A stretch of 32,876 bases of DNA from JAFGWO01 sp965603295 (GCA_965603295.1 CBFDCL010000017.1:1-32876); one strand, 5' to 3'. Counted from the first letter of the stretch, positions 16,209 through 26,050 are shown. The notes: a model not told the origin generated them from the sequence alone. A program made the numbers and translations.

Positions 16209-18841
16209 AACAGACCGTGAAGACAATCAACAGTGCCGGGACTCCCATGATGAAGCAGTACCTGGCAATTAAACGGCAATACCCGGATGCCATCCTCTTT
16301 TTTCGCATGGGTGACTTTTACGAGATGTTCCTGGACGACGCGGTCATTGCGGCCGATGTCTTGAAAATCGCTCTAACCACGAGGGATAAGGGGAAGGAAA
16401 ACGCCGTGCCCATGTGCGGGGTCCCTTACCACGCCGTTGACAGCTACCTCGCAAGGATGGTTCAGGCTGGCTACAAGGTAGCTATCTGCGATCAGGTGGA
16501 GGATCCTGCCAGAGCCAGGGGGCTGGTGCGACGGGAAGTTACACGCGTGGTCACCCCCGGTACAGCGGTTGAGGAAACCCTTCTGGAGGCGTCCGAACCC
16601 TCTTTCCTGGCTGCGGTTTCCGGTTCGGCGGATGGGTTCGGGGTGGCGCTGGTGGACGTTTCCACTGGGGATTTCCTGATCTCCCTCGTGGAAGGCGGTG
16701 ACCCGTTATCGGTCCTCCAGGCGACCCTGGCCCAGTATGAGCCCAGGGAGATCCTTCTTCCCGAGGGCCTCGACGGGGAGGGTTTCCCCGGTCATGTGAC
16801 CCGGGTCGAACCACACAGGTTTAATGCGGACCTGGCCCGGGAAACCCTGATGACCGTTTTCGGTGTCCGGACCCTTTCCGGTTTCGGATCGGATCTTGAT
16901 GGCCCGGTGCTCGGTGCGGCGGGAGCGGCCCTGTGGTATCTGGGGGATGTCCACCGGGGGGTCCCCGGCCATATCCGGCCTCCCCGGTCTATCGCCAACG
17001 GGGATACCCTCATTCTTGACCGCAATACCCTCCGGAACCTTGAGATCCTCAAGGCCTCCCATGAGACGGAACGATGCTGGAGTCTTCTTGGGGTCATGGA
17101 CCGCACCGTTACCCCTCAGGGTGCGAGGCTGCTGCGGGAGATGATCGCAAGGCCCCTTCGGCGGGTTCACGAGATCGATGCGAGACTGGATCTGGTGGAA
17201 GAGCTGGTTAGCGAAGCCCTCCTGCGCGCAGGGATTCGGGAATCCCTGCGGGGTGTATCGGATATCGAAAGGATCGTTTCGAGGTTCTCCGCCGGCACAG
17301 CGGGCCCCAGAGACGCGAAATCCCTCGGTCAGACGCTGGAATCTCTTCCGGAAATCAGGGGTTTGCTCGCTGAACTGAACTCCGACGAGGGAGATGCCAT
17401 CTGCCGGGCTGTCGACACGCCGGAGGCTCTGGAAGACCTCCTGGGGAGGGCTCTCGTGGATTCTCCCCCTGCTTCCCTTCGTGATGGTGGGGTTTTCCGG
17501 GAGGGATACGACAGCAGCCTCGATGAGCTCAGGACCCTGGCCGGGAACAGCCGGAAGTTCCTCTCGGAGATCGAAACCCGGGAAAGGGAGAATACGGGGA
17601 TCGGCAGCCTCAGGATAGGGTTCAACCGGGTCTTCGGATATTATCTTGAGGTCACCCACGCCCACAGGGATCTGGTGCCCCCGGAGTGGGTACGCAAGCA
17701 GACCCTCGTCAACGCCGAACGATATATCACGGAGGAGATCAAGGAGCTCGAGGACAAGGTCCTTTCCGCCGGAGAACGGATCGCTGTGCTCGAACGGGAG
17801 CTTTTTGAACAGCTTCGCCAGAGCATCCTCGAAAACACCGAACCCCTTCAGGCGACGGCAGCCGCTTTGGCGCGGGCCGATGTTTTTTCCGGACTCGCCG
17901 AGTTGGCCCATTCATCTTCCTATGTGCGTCCCAGGCTTCTCGATGGGGATTTAGAGGGGCGGATCACCATCGTCGAGGGACGCCATCCTGTCTTGGAAAA
18001 ATCCGGTCTTGCGGATTCTTTTGTCCCCAACGATGCGTACCTCGACTCGCGGGAAAACCGCCTGATGATTATTACCGGCCCCAATATGGCAGGGAAATCC
18101 ACCTACATGAGGCAGGTGGCCCTCATCGTTATCATGGCGCAGACGGGATCCTTTGTTCCGGCCCGGGAGGCCATCATCAGCCCGGCGGACAGGATTTTTA
18201 CCCGTGTCGGTGCATCCGATATCCTGACAAAGGGGCTTTCAACCTTCATGGTTGAGATGGTGGAAACATCCGAAATCCTGAACAACGCGACGGCGAACAG
18301 TCTCGTTATCCTGGACGAAATAGGGAGGGGAACCAGCACCTTCGACGGGATCAGCATCGCCTGGGCTGTGGCGGAGCACCTTCTGGGCGGGGCACCGAAA
18401 GGCTGCCGGACCATGTTCGCCACGCACTATCACGAACTGACCGAACTGGCGCTGACCAACGAAGGGGTGAAGAACCGGAACGTCACTATCAGGGAGTGGG
18501 GAGAACGCCTTGTATTCCTCCATCGGGTCCAGGATGGCCCTTCGGACAGATCCCACGGGATTTCCGTTGCGCGGTTGGCGGGGCTGCCCGACCCGGTGAT
18601 TTCCAGGGCCAGGCAGATCCTTTCCAACCTTGAATCCCACCAGCTGAACCGGGAAGGTGTCCCCTTGCTGGCTGCCCAGGAGGAGAAAGAAAGCGGAAGC
18701 GATGAGGACTCCCCGCAATTGGGCCTTTTTCCAGACCAAGGGTCAGAGATCCTCCGCGCCCTCAGAGAGGCGGACGTGGAGGAAATGACTCCCATCGAGG
18801 CCATGAACCTGCTGGCCAGACTGAAAGGACGCTTTGAATAG
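16205..18841 (+). CDS. mutS: DNA mismatch repair protein MutS
   Basis: An 878-aa mismatch-recognition ATPase. Domain I has the mismatch-reading motif F-Y-E at 38-40 in FFRMGDFYEMF. Connector, lever and clamp domains follow. The ATPase domain has Walker A GPNMAGKST near 625-633, the STFMVEM signature, Walker B LVILDEIGRGTSTFDG and the conserved TMFATHYHEL. The C-terminal helix-turn-helix/dimerisation tail is present (ends at FLEARLKGRFE-like sequence), so length is normal. The start is a TTG at 16205 overlapping the upstream stop (TTGA); GTG at 16217 is an alternative. It acts with the MutL encoded at 26236. It overlaps the amidase gene by 8 nt. Confidence 0.98.
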   Translation: MKQTVKTINSAGTPMMKQYLAIKRQYPDAILFFRMGDFYEMFLDDAVIAADVLKIALTTRDKGKENAVPMCGVPYHAVDSYLARMVQAGYKVAICDQVEDPARARGLVRREVTRVVTPGTAVEETLLEASEPSFLAAVSGSADGFGVALVDVSTGDFLISLVEGGDPLSVLQATLAQYEPREILLPEGLDGEGFPGHVTRVEPHRFNADLARETLMTVFGVRTLSGFGSDLDGPVLGAAGAALWYLGDVHRGVPGHIRPPRSIANGDTLILDRNTLRNLEILKASHETERCWSLLGVMDRTVTPQGARLLREMIARPLRRVHEIDARLDLVEELVSEALLRAGIRESLRGVSDIERIVSRFSAGTAGPRDAKSLGQTLESLPEIRGLLAELNSDEGDAICRAVDTPEALEDLLGRALVDSPPASLRDGGVFREGYDSSLDELRTLAGNSRKFLSEIETRERENTGIGSLRIGFNRVFGYYLEVTHAHRDLVPPEWVRKQTLVNAERYITEEIKELEDKVLSAGERIAVLERELFEQLRQSILENTEPLQATAAALARADVFSGLAELAHSSSYVRPRLLDGDLEGRITIVEGRHPVLEKSGLADSFVPNDAYLDSRENRLMIITGPNMAGKSTYMRQVALIVIMAQTGSFVPAREAIISPADRIFTRVGASDILTKGLSTFMVEMVETSEILNNATANSLVILDEIGRGTSTFDGISIAWAVAEHLLGGAPKGCRTMFATHYHELTELALTNEGVKNRNVTIREWGERLVFLHRVQDGPSDRSHGISVARLAGLPDPVISRARQILSNLESHQLNREGVPLLAAQEEKESGSDEDSPQLGLFPDQGSEILRALREADVEEMTPIEAMNLLARLKGRFE

Positions 18842-20513
18842 AATACGTCGAACCGGAGCCGGGGTGGTTCTCGGTGTTCTCCTGGTGATATTCGCCGGGG
18901 CGGGCACCCTCCAGGCCAGACCGTATTGCGAGAGGCTTTATGATGCGGCCCGCAGGGACTACTATTCCCTCCTCGAAAACGAAAGGAAACAAAGGTTCCA
19001 CGACAGCTGGGAGAAAGTCATTGGAAAATTTGCCCTCATCGTGGACAAATACCCGGCATGTTCCAAGGCCCCCGACTGCCTGTTCAACATGGGTGTCCTG
19101 TACAGCAAGCTTTACAGGAAGTCGTGGGTCAGGGAGGATCTCCGGTCGGCGATGAAATCGTTCCGCGATCTTGCGGACGAATACCCGAAAGACAACCTTG
19201 CCGATGATGCCCTGTTCAACGCGGGCGGGATCCTGGAGGAGATGGGGAACAAGGAGGAGGCTTACGTCCTGTACTCCAGAATCCTCAAACACTACCCGAA
19301 AGGGGACATGGCCCGCAAAGCCCGGTCGAAAACATCGGAACTGGCGGCCTACGCACCCAAACCTCCCGCTCCCAAACCTCCTCCCCGGTCTGCTGCCGGC
19401 TCCCTGGTAAACATCGCGGATATCAGTTACTGGTCCAACCCGGATTATACCAGGGTGGTCGTTACAGGATCAGGGACCATGCGCTTCGAGAAGAACCTGC
19501 TCAGGCGTGATGATGCTGCCGGAAAACCACCCCGCCTTTACATCGACCTGAAGAACGCTTCCATTCCGCGAAGCCTGTGCAACCCTATTCCCATCGAAGA
19601 TGGTCTGCTCCTGCGGGCCCGGGTTGCCCAGTACGACCCGCGAACCGTGCGCCTCGTGCTGGATATAGACAGCATGAAGGATCACCGTATCTTTTCCATG
19701 GAGAACCCCTCCCGGCTCGTGATCGATGTCATCGGGGGCCAGAGGGGATACGACGGAGAAACGGCCGGCATGCCCGATGCGCCGGGCAATGCGCCTCTTC
19801 CCCTTGCAAAGCAGTTCGGTCTGGGTGTTCATAAGATCGTTCTCGACCCGGGTCACGGTGGCAAGGACCCGGGCGCCGTGGGGCCCAGAGGATTGAAGGA
19901 AAAAGACGTAACCCTGGCCCTCGCAAAAAAGGTCAAGCCTCTGCTCGAGGAACAGGGCTACACTGTGCTCATGACCCGTGATTCGGACGTATTCGTCCAG
20001 CTTCACGAGAGAACAGCCTTTGCCAACCAGAACAAGGCTGATCTTTTCATCTCCATCCACACCAACGCCTCCCACAGCAGGAGTGTCAGGGGGATCGAGA
20101 CCTATTTCCTGGGGGTGGCCAAGTCGCGTGAAGCCAGTGAAACCGCCATGCTGGAGAACGCCATTTCCCAACAGGCCTTGTCCGACCTTGAAAAGATTCT
20201 GCTCGACCTCACCAGGACATCCAACCTGAAACAGTCCAGCGTTCTGGCTGAATCGATCCAGGAAAACCTTTTCGGGGGGCTCGCCGCAAAATACAGGGGC
20301 CTTCGAAATCTCGGGGTCAAACAGGCTTCCTTTTACGTCCTCATCGGCGCTCAGATGCCCGCGGTTCTGATTGAGACCTCTTTTATCAGCAACCCCACGG
20401 GGGAAAACCTGCTCGCCAGAGACGATTACCGGAACGTTCTGGCTCGGTCGATCCTCAAGGGTATCGAGGATTATGCCGATGCGCTCTCTTCGGTTCGCAG
20501 GAGAGGATCTTGA
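18834..20513 (+). CDS. N-acetylmuramoyl-L-alanine amidase with TPR and AMIN domains
   Basis: A 559-aa exported cell-wall hydrolase that cuts the amide bond between muramic acid and the stem peptide. Order: signal peptide (1-28), TPR-like region (about 35-172), Pro-rich linker PKPPAPKPPP (176-184), AMIN domain (about 190-302) for envelope targeting, and the zinc amidase_3 domain (333-555). Zinc and catalytic residues are visible: His341 in LDPGHGGKDPGA, Glu356, His409 in SIHTNAS and Glu514 in VLIETSFISN. The TPR front half is an addition to the usual AmiC layout. Start TTG at 18834 follows AAGGA and overlaps mutS. Stop overlaps glnD start (TTGA). Confidence 0.95.
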   Translation: MNRIRRTGAGVVLGVLLVIFAGAGTLQARPYCERLYDAARRDYYSLLENERKQRFHDSWEKVIGKFALIVDKYPACSKAPDCLFNMGVLYSKLYRKSWVREDLRSAMKSFRDLADEYPKDNLADDALFNAGGILEEMGNKEEAYVLYSRILKHYPKGDMARKARSKTSELAAYAPKPPAPKPPPRSAAGSLVNIADISYWSNPDYTRVVVTGSGTMRFEKNLLRRDDAAGKPPRLYIDLKNASIPRSLCNPIPIEDGLLLRARVAQYDPRTVRLVLDIDSMKDHRIFSMENPSRLVIDVIGGQRGYDGETAGMPDAPGNAPLPLAKQFGLGVHKIVLDPGHGGKDPGAVGPRGLKEKDVTLALAKKVKPLLEEQGYTVLMTRDSDVFVQLHERTAFANQNKADLFISIHTNASHSRSVRGIETYFLGVAKSREASETAMLENAISQQALSDLEKILLDLTRTSNLKQSSVLAESIQENLFGGLAAKYRGLRNLGVKQASFYVLIGAQMPAVLIETSFISNPTGENLLARDDYRNVLARSILKGIEDYADALSSVRRRGS

Positions 20514-23206
20514 GCCTCCTCAGCAACGGACAACTTGAAAAAGCCGCCGGCACCGGGAACCCGGGCAAGGAACTAGGGCGCGTCTACCAAAACGCCTGGA
20601 ACACCCTGAAAATGGAGCACGATTCCGGTGTCGACAGCCTGGAGATTATTACGCAGCTGACGCGTCTCATGGATGAGGTCATCGACTTCGCTTACGGGCA
20701 CACCTTTCGAGAGCTCCAGAAAGAAGGGCTCAAGGAGGACAAGACCCTCGTCCTTCTTGCTCTGGGCAGCTACGGAAGGAAAGAACTCTCCCCGCACTCC
20801 GATGTCGATCTTCTGTTTCTCGTTCCGGAGAAGATTTCCGAATGGACGCGTGTCTTTACGGAAAAACTGCTTTATCTCCTTTGGGATACGGGCCTTGATG
20901 TGGGGTACAGCACCAGAACCGCCTATGACTGCTTCACTTTGTCCATGGAAAATTACGATGTCCTGACCTCCATCCTGGACGCCCGGTTCCTCCATGGGGA
21001 CGCGGTGTTTTTCAGCGGTTTCCAGAGGGAATTCTCCAGAAAAGTGTTGGAAAAAGCGGGTGGAGAATTCGTCCGGGCCAAGCTCAGGATCATGGAGGAG
21101 CGGTTAGAAAAGCATGGGGGCACAGTGTATGTTCTTGAGCCCAACATCAAGGAAGGGATGGGAGGGCTGAGGGACATCCACACGGCGCTCTGGGTGGCTA
21201 AGGTTCTTTTCCGGACGGACAGTTTAGAGGAACTTTCCCTTTCTACCGATCTTGACATCCTCGATCCGGAGGATTACCAGTCCCTGAGCCAATCCCTGAA
21301 CTTTCTCCTGAGAATTCGCTGCGATCTCCACTTTGCCTCCAGCACAGCTCGGGACCTGCTGACCATGGAGAGGCAGCCTGTGATCGCCGAGAGGTTTGGT
21401 GTTCGTGAAAAGGGTGATATCCCACGGGTCGAGATGTTCATGCAGGAATATTACCGGCACACGGGCCGGGTGCATCACATCACGATGGGGATTATCAGGA
21501 AATCCGTGGACAGGAAGAGGAGAACCCCCAGGATCCTTCTCCGGCTCAAGGAAAGGGATCTTGGGAACGGTTTCCTGGCCCGGGATGGGAATATTTACAC
21601 CCGCGAGGACACCGCTGAATTTTTCCGGAAGGAGCCTGCAGGGTTAATGAAAGTTTTCCGGCAGTACCAGAAATCGAACCTGGAACTGTCCCCGGAGTTG
21701 ACCCTTGGCATCAGGAGATCCCTTGGTCTCGTGGACGACAGGTACCGCGAGGATCCCGCACCGAGGAAGATTTTCTTCTCCATCCTCAACGATGACCGCC
21801 GGCTGTACGACACCCTCCTGCTCATGAACGAACTGACCTTTCTGGGAACTTATATCCCCGAATTCGCCACGATCCACTGCAAGATGCAGCACGATTATTA
21901 CCACACCTACACGGTCGATGAGCACAGCATCAGGGCGATCAAGGAGATCGTGGACCTCCACGGCGCCCAGAATCATGTTTCTGGTCTGTACCAGAAGGTC
22001 CTCGAGGAGATGAAGGATGAACGGATCCTCCTGCTCACGACCCTGCTTCTCCACGATGTGGGGAAAGGGAAGGGCTCGAACCACTCCGAAACCGGAGCTG
22101 TGATGGCCATCAAGGTCGGGAAGAGGCTCGGGTTGCCCGACGAGCAGGTTGAAACCATGGAATTCCTGATCCGGAACCACCTGCTCCTTTCTCACGTTGC
22201 TCAGCGCAGGGACCTGCATGAGGAGGGAACCATCCTGGAGACCGCCCGCACCGTCGGGAATGTGGAGCGGTTGAAGCTTATTTACCTGATCACCATGGCA
22301 GACCTGAAAGCCGTCGGACCAGGGGTGTGGAACGAGTGGAAGGACAGTCTGATAACCGAACTCTTTCTAGAGACCCATCGTGTCCTTGAACAGGGCGAGG
22401 TCAGCCGGGAAGAGATGCTGGAGAAGATTTATTTTTCAAGGGCTTTTGTTGAGGAGCGTCTTGCTCCCGAACATGGCCTTTCCCCGGTTCGTGCCCAGCT
22501 CGATGCTCTTTCCGAAAGGGCCTACATGATTTACAGCCCTGGTGTCCTGACCCACCTCGTCGGGATGCATCTGAAGATGGGAGAAAACCCCATCGGCCTT
22601 TCCTGGCGGCAGGCGAGGAACGGGGGCTACACCAACCTGTTTGTGGTAACCCGGGACTTTCCGGGTCTTTTCTCCAGGATCGCCGGTGTTCTGGCGGCAA
22701 ATAACATCAACATCCTTGGAGCCAGGATCCTGACCAGGACCGACGGAGTTGTTTTTGACGTCCTTCACGTAACTGACAGCGTGTTTCAGCCGGTTCACGA
22801 CCGCGTCAAGTACCGGATCGTCAACCGGGAACTGGAAAAGGTCATCACCGGTGAAATGGATGTGGAGGATCTTTTCAAAAGCAGGAAACTTTCCCTGCCT
22901 CTGGCCAGAAGGGAAAAAAGACGCGCGAAAGCGCCCACCAGGGTGGAGATTGACACCGAGGCCTCCGCCGATCATACGGTCATCGATGTCTATACGGCGG
23001 ACCGGATCGGGCTCCTTTACCGGATCACCTCGACCCTCGCCTCCATGGGTTTGTCCATTCAGACGGCCAAGGTGTCCACGAAAGTGGACCAGGCTGTGGA
23101 TGTTTTTTACGTGAAGGATCTCAATGGGGATAAAGTGACCGAGCCTGAACTGCTGGAGAAGGTTCGGGAGAACCTGATCCGGATCCTTGGGGATTTTTCC
23201 GGCTAA
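20510..23206 (+). CDS. glnD: Bifunctional PII uridylyltransferase/uridylyl-removing enzyme GlnD
   Basis: An 898-aa nitrogen-status sensor that uridylylates PII proteins when glutamine is low and removes UMP when it is high. The nucleotidyltransferase motif GSYGRKELSPHSDVD is at 86-100 (metal ligands Asp98 and Asp100). The HD hydrolase motif is LLLHDVGKGKG near 512-522. Two ACT domains (about 707-780 and 820-898) bind glutamine. Length and order are those of complete GlnD. TTG at 20510 overlaps the amidase stop. It ends the long operon and meets the minus-strand cyclase gene tail-to-tail, sharing the four bases CTAA. Confidence 0.97.
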   Translation: MSLLSNGQLEKAAGTGNPGKELGRVYQNAWNTLKMEHDSGVDSLEIITQLTRLMDEVIDFAYGHTFRELQKEGLKEDKTLVLLALGSYGRKELSPHSDVDLLFLVPEKISEWTRVFTEKLLYLLWDTGLDVGYSTRTAYDCFTLSMENYDVLTSILDARFLHGDAVFFSGFQREFSRKVLEKAGGEFVRAKLRIMEERLEKHGGTVYVLEPNIKEGMGGLRDIHTALWVAKVLFRTDSLEELSLSTDLDILDPEDYQSLSQSLNFLLRIRCDLHFASSTARDLLTMERQPVIAERFGVREKGDIPRVEMFMQEYYRHTGRVHHITMGIIRKSVDRKRRTPRILLRLKERDLGNGFLARDGNIYTREDTAEFFRKEPAGLMKVFRQYQKSNLELSPELTLGIRRSLGLVDDRYREDPAPRKIFFSILNDDRRLYDTLLLMNELTFLGTYIPEFATIHCKMQHDYYHTYTVDEHSIRAIKEIVDLHGAQNHVSGLYQKVLEEMKDERILLLTTLLLHDVGKGKGSNHSETGAVMAIKVGKRLGLPDEQVETMEFLIRNHLLLSHVAQRRDLHEEGTILETARTVGNVERLKLIYLITMADLKAVGPGVWNEWKDSLITELFLETHRVLEQGEVSREEMLEKIYFSRAFVEERLAPEHGLSPVRAQLDALSERAYMIYSPGVLTHLVGMHLKMGENPIGLSWRQARNGGYTNLFVVTRDFPGLFSRIAGVLAANNINILGARILTRTDGVVFDVLHVTDSVFQPVHDRVKYRIVNRELEKVITGEMDVEDLFKSRKLSLPLARREKRRAKAPTRVEIDTEASADHTVIDVYTADRIGLLYRITSTLASMGLSIQTAKVSTKVDQAVDVFYVKDLNGDKVTEPELLEKVRENLIRILGDFSG

Positions 23207-24156
23207 TCGTCTTCGACTGGGGCGACGTGGATTCGGTTACCGCCGGCCTCCTTCGCCAGGTAGAGTGCGTTGTCTGCCCCGACAATCAGGTCGTCGGTGG
23301 ATCGGGGCCGCTCGCTGTCAAAAGACACCATGCCGACACTGGCTTGGATGGTGTGCACGATGCTGTTGGTGGTAATGGGGTTTCCCAGCCTTTCCAGGAC
23401 CTGGTTGGCGACCTGGCGGCCGCCCTCCACGTCGGTCTGCGTCAGCAGCAGGACGAATTCATCTCCCCCGTATCGGGCCAGAAGGTCGGTTTCCCGCAGG
23501 CCCTGCTTGAGGCGTTCGGCAACCTCTTTAAGCACATAATCCCCGTGCCGGTGGCCGTGTGAATCGTTGACCTCCTTGAAGTTGTCCAGGTCCAGGAGAA
23601 GGAGGGTGAAGGGGGTTCGGTAACGTCGGCTCCTCCTGACCTCCTCCTCCAGTTTTTCGATGAAGAAACGGTAGTTGGGAATCCCGGTCAAACCGTCCGT
23701 GATGGCCATCTCCTCCAGCTGGCGGTTCTTGTCCTTCAGTTCCATGGAAAGGTTCTTGATTCGCAGCATGGCCTTGATTTTGGCAAGTAGGAGGGTGGTG
23801 TTGAACGGTTTGGTGATGTAGTCATCGGCCCCGGCGTCGATGCCCCTCATGATGTCATCGGGGTGATCCTTGACCGTTACCAGGAAGATCATGGTGTCGG
23901 AAAGCTCCGGATCGGCTTTGATCTTCTGGCAGACTTCCAATCCGTCCATACCGCCCCCGATGGGGGCCTGGGGGTCCGGAAGCATTACATCGAGCAGGAC
24001 GAGGTCGAAAGGCCCGTCCCCATGGAGGACCTCCATGGCTTCCCTGCCGGTGTAAACAGGTTTGCCGTGGTAACCTTCCGACTCAACGATCTTCCGGAGG
24101 ATCTCGTTGAGGCTCGGGTTGTCTTCAACAATGAGTATTCTGGGTTCCTGGTTCAT
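23203..24156 (-). CDS. Response regulator with GGDEF diguanylate cyclase output
   Basis: A 317-aa REC-GGDEF protein of the PleD/WspR type that makes c-di-GMP on phosphorylation. REC: Asp12 area, phospho-acceptor Asp56 in LLDVMLPD, Lys116 in ITKPF. A loop of about nine extra residues (PQAPIGGGM) follows the acceptor. A coiled segment (125-150) leads into the GGDEF domain with DGLTGIPNYR, the active site RYGGDEF (GGDEF at 230-234) and an intact inhibitory RxxD site (RETD, 221-224), so activity and product inhibition are expected. ATG at 24156; 13 nt downstream of a REC-only gene. Confidence 0.95.
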   Translation of the reverse strand: MNQEPRILIVEDNPSLNEILRKIVESEGYHGKPVYTGREAMEVLHGDGPFDLVLLDVMLPDPQAPIGGGMDGLEVCQKIKADPELSDTMIFLVTVKDHPDDIMRGIDAGADDYITKPFNTTLLLAKIKAMLRIKNLSMELKDKNRQLEEMAITDGLTGIPNYRFFIEKLEEEVRRSRRYRTPFTLLLLDLDNFKEVNDSHGHRHGDYVLKEVAERLKQGLRETDLLARYGGDEFVLLLTQTDVEGGRQVANQVLERLGNPITTNSIVHTIQASVGMVSFDSERPRSTDDLIVGADNALYLAKEAGGNRIHVAPVEDD

Positions 24157-24169
24157 GGGATCGTCCGGT

Positions 24170-24538
24170 TCAGGGCAGATGGTGGCGAAGTTTGCCGACG
24201 ATCTCGTTGATTTTGAAAGGTTTGGTGATGTAGTCGACCGCACCCATCGACAGCCCTTTCTGGACGATCTCCACTTCATCCCGGGCGGAGATGAGTATAA
24301 CGGGAATGTTTCTTGTTTCCTTGTTGTTCTTTAGGGCTTTAAGGAAATCCAGTCCGGTCAGCCTCGGCATCATGATGTCGGATATCACCATGTCCGGTTT
24401 GTGATCCTCCACGGAGAGGATACCCTCGAAACCGTCGGGGGCAGTGATCACGTCGAAACCGTTTTCGGTGAGACCGTTGCGCAGCAGGTTCAAAATGAAC
24501 GCTTCATCGTCAACGATCAGGATTTTTCGTTTCGGCAT
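24170..24538 (-). CDS. Single-domain response regulator (REC only)
   Basis: A 122-aa receiver domain without output. Acidic Asp10/Asp11, phospho-acceptor Asp54 in VISDIMMPRLTG, and Lys106 in ITKPFKINE are all present. It is cotranscribed with the REC-GGDEF protein and probably acts as a phosphate relay or sink in the same pathway. The cognate kinase is not in the window. ATG at 24538 has a weak GGAATTA leader. The gene is divergent from rarA, only 51 nt apart, so the two promoters must overlap. Confidence 0.94.
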   Translation of the reverse strand: MPKRKILIVDDEAFILNLLRNGLTENGFDVITAPDGFEGILSVEDHKPDMVISDIMMPRLTGLDFLKALKNNKETRNIPVILISARDEVEIVQKGLSMGAVDYITKPFKINEIVGKLRHHLP

Positions 24539-24589
24539 TAATTCCGGGTACCCTTTCCCCGTCCCAAAGTTTCTGGTAATTTAAAAAAT

Positions 24590-25987
24590 ATGGCCCCGGA
24601 AAGCAAGGAAATTAAAGGAGATAGGGTTTCGGGAACCACCGGCGATCTTTTCCCCGAACATCCCTGCGAGCGCCCCCTGGCGGGTGATGGTCCGCTTGCC
24701 GACAGAATGAGACCCCTGGATCCCGAGGAGTTCGAAGGTCAGGAAGAGCTGATGGGACCGGACTCCGCCTTAAAGAGGATGATCGAGGAGGACCGGCTCT
24801 CCTCGGTGATATTCTGGGGTCCTCCCGGGAGCGGAAAAACGACGCTGGCGCGCATTATCGCGAACAGGACCGATTCCCTCTTCCTTTCCTACAGCGCCGT
24901 GACCTCCGGCCTTAAGGAAATGAGGGAGGTCATGAACACCGCCAGGGAAATGAGGCGGCGGTCCGGCCAGAAGACCATCCTCTTCATTGATGAAGTTCAC
25001 CGGTTCAACAAGGCCCAGCAGGATGCCTTCCTTCCCTTTGTCGAGTCCGGAGATGTGATCCTCGTCGGAGCGACCACGGAAAACCCTTCCTTCGAGGTGA
25101 ATTCCGCTCTCCTTTCGAGAAGCACGGTTTTCGTGTTTGAGCCCCTTTCGGGGGAGGAGATCGCACGGATCGTCCAACGGGCGATGGCAGGGGATTCGGA
25201 ACTGTCCGGGATGGGTGTTGACCTTGGCGATGACGCCATCGGGCTCCTGATCTCCTCCTCCGACGGGGACGCCCGCAGAGCCCTCAACACACTGGAGATC
25301 GCCGCGCTTCTTGCCGAGCCGGGAGAAGGTGGGAGAAGGTCCATCGGAGTTCGGGAAATAGAGGGGGCTCTCCAGAGAAAAACACCCGCCTACGACCGGG
25401 ACGGGGAGGAGCACTACAACATCATCAGTGCTCTTCACAAGAGCATCAGAGGTTCAGACCCTGACGCTTCCCTCTACTGGCTCGCGAGGATGATGGAAGG
25501 GGGGGAGGACCGGCGCTATATCCTAAGGCGTCTTGCCAGGGTGGCGGTGGAGGACGTGGGGTTGGCTGATCCGGGAGCGCTGCTCCAGTCATCGGCCGCC
25601 AGACAGGCGTTCGATTTTGTGGGGGAACCTGAGGGAGATCTTATCCTGGCTCAACTAACGGTTTACCTGGCTCTGGCGCCGAAGAGCAACTCCCTGTATA
25701 CGGCCTATAAGAAGGTCCAGAGGGATGTTCGTGACAAGCCCCTGTACCAGGTTCCCCTCCATATCCGCAACGCACCGACCCGACTCATGAAGGATCTCGG
25801 TTACGGTGCCGGGTATGAATATTCCCACGACATGCCCGAAGGTGTGTCGGAGCACAGCTTCTTCCCGGAGGAGCTTGGGGAGCGGCGGTATTATTTCCCT
25901 TCGCCGCATGGAAAGGAAAAGGCGATCGGGGAACGGCTGAAAGAGCTGAGGGAAAAGATCCGGAGGCTCAGGGAAAAAAAGGTTTGA
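24590..25987 (+). CDS. rarA: Replication-associated recombination protein RarA (MgsA)
   Basis: A 465-aa AAA+ ATPase that acts at stalled forks with SSB. Motifs: LADRMRPLDPEEFEGQEELMG (36-56), Walker A GPPGSGKTT (77-85), Walker B ILFIDEVHRFNK (129-140), sensor 1 VGATTENPSFE, and the C-terminal tetramerisation domain including KVQRDVRDKP and HIRNAPT. About 35 extra residues precede the conserved start. No Shine-Dalgarno is seen before the ATG at 24590. The protein ends REKKV and its TGA stop is part of a GTTTGAAA repeat unit. Confidence 0.95.
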   Translation: MAPESKEIKGDRVSGTTGDLFPEHPCERPLAGDGPLADRMRPLDPEEFEGQEELMGPDSALKRMIEEDRLSSVIFWGPPGSGKTTLARIIANRTDSLFLSYSAVTSGLKEMREVMNTAREMRRRSGQKTILFIDEVHRFNKAQQDAFLPFVESGDVILVGATTENPSFEVNSALLSRSTVFVFEPLSGEEIARIVQRAMAGDSELSGMGVDLGDDAIGLLISSSDGDARRALNTLEIAALLAEPGEGGRRSIGVREIEGALQRKTPAYDRDGEEHYNIISALHKSIRGSDPDASLYWLARMMEGGEDRRYILRRLARVAVEDVGLADPGALLQSSAARQAFDFVGEPEGDLILAQLTVYLALAPKSNSLYTAYKKVQRDVRDKPLYQVPLHIRNAPTRLMKDLGYGAGYEYSHDMPEGVSEHSFFPEELGERRYYFPSPHGKEKAIGERLKELREKIRRLREKKV

Positions 25988-26037
25988 AAGTTTGAGAGTT
26001 TGAAAGTTTGAGAGTTTGAAAGTTTGAGAGTTTGAGA
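25982..26037. repeat. Seven GTTTGARA octads overlapping the rarA stop
   Basis: GTTTGAAA, GTTTGAGA, GTTTGAAA, GTTTGAGA, GTTTGAAA, GTTTGAGA, GTTTGAGA, followed by GTTGCGG. The first unit contains the rarA stop TGA (25985-25987). It is the reverse complement of the 9106-9161 array in unit type and number. Confidence 0.96.
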
Positions 26038-26050
26038 GTTGCGGAAAGAA

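Noticed and set aside
16706..17911. 401-aa antisense frame within mutS
   Set aside because: It is a shadow frame of mutS, which has all family motifs.
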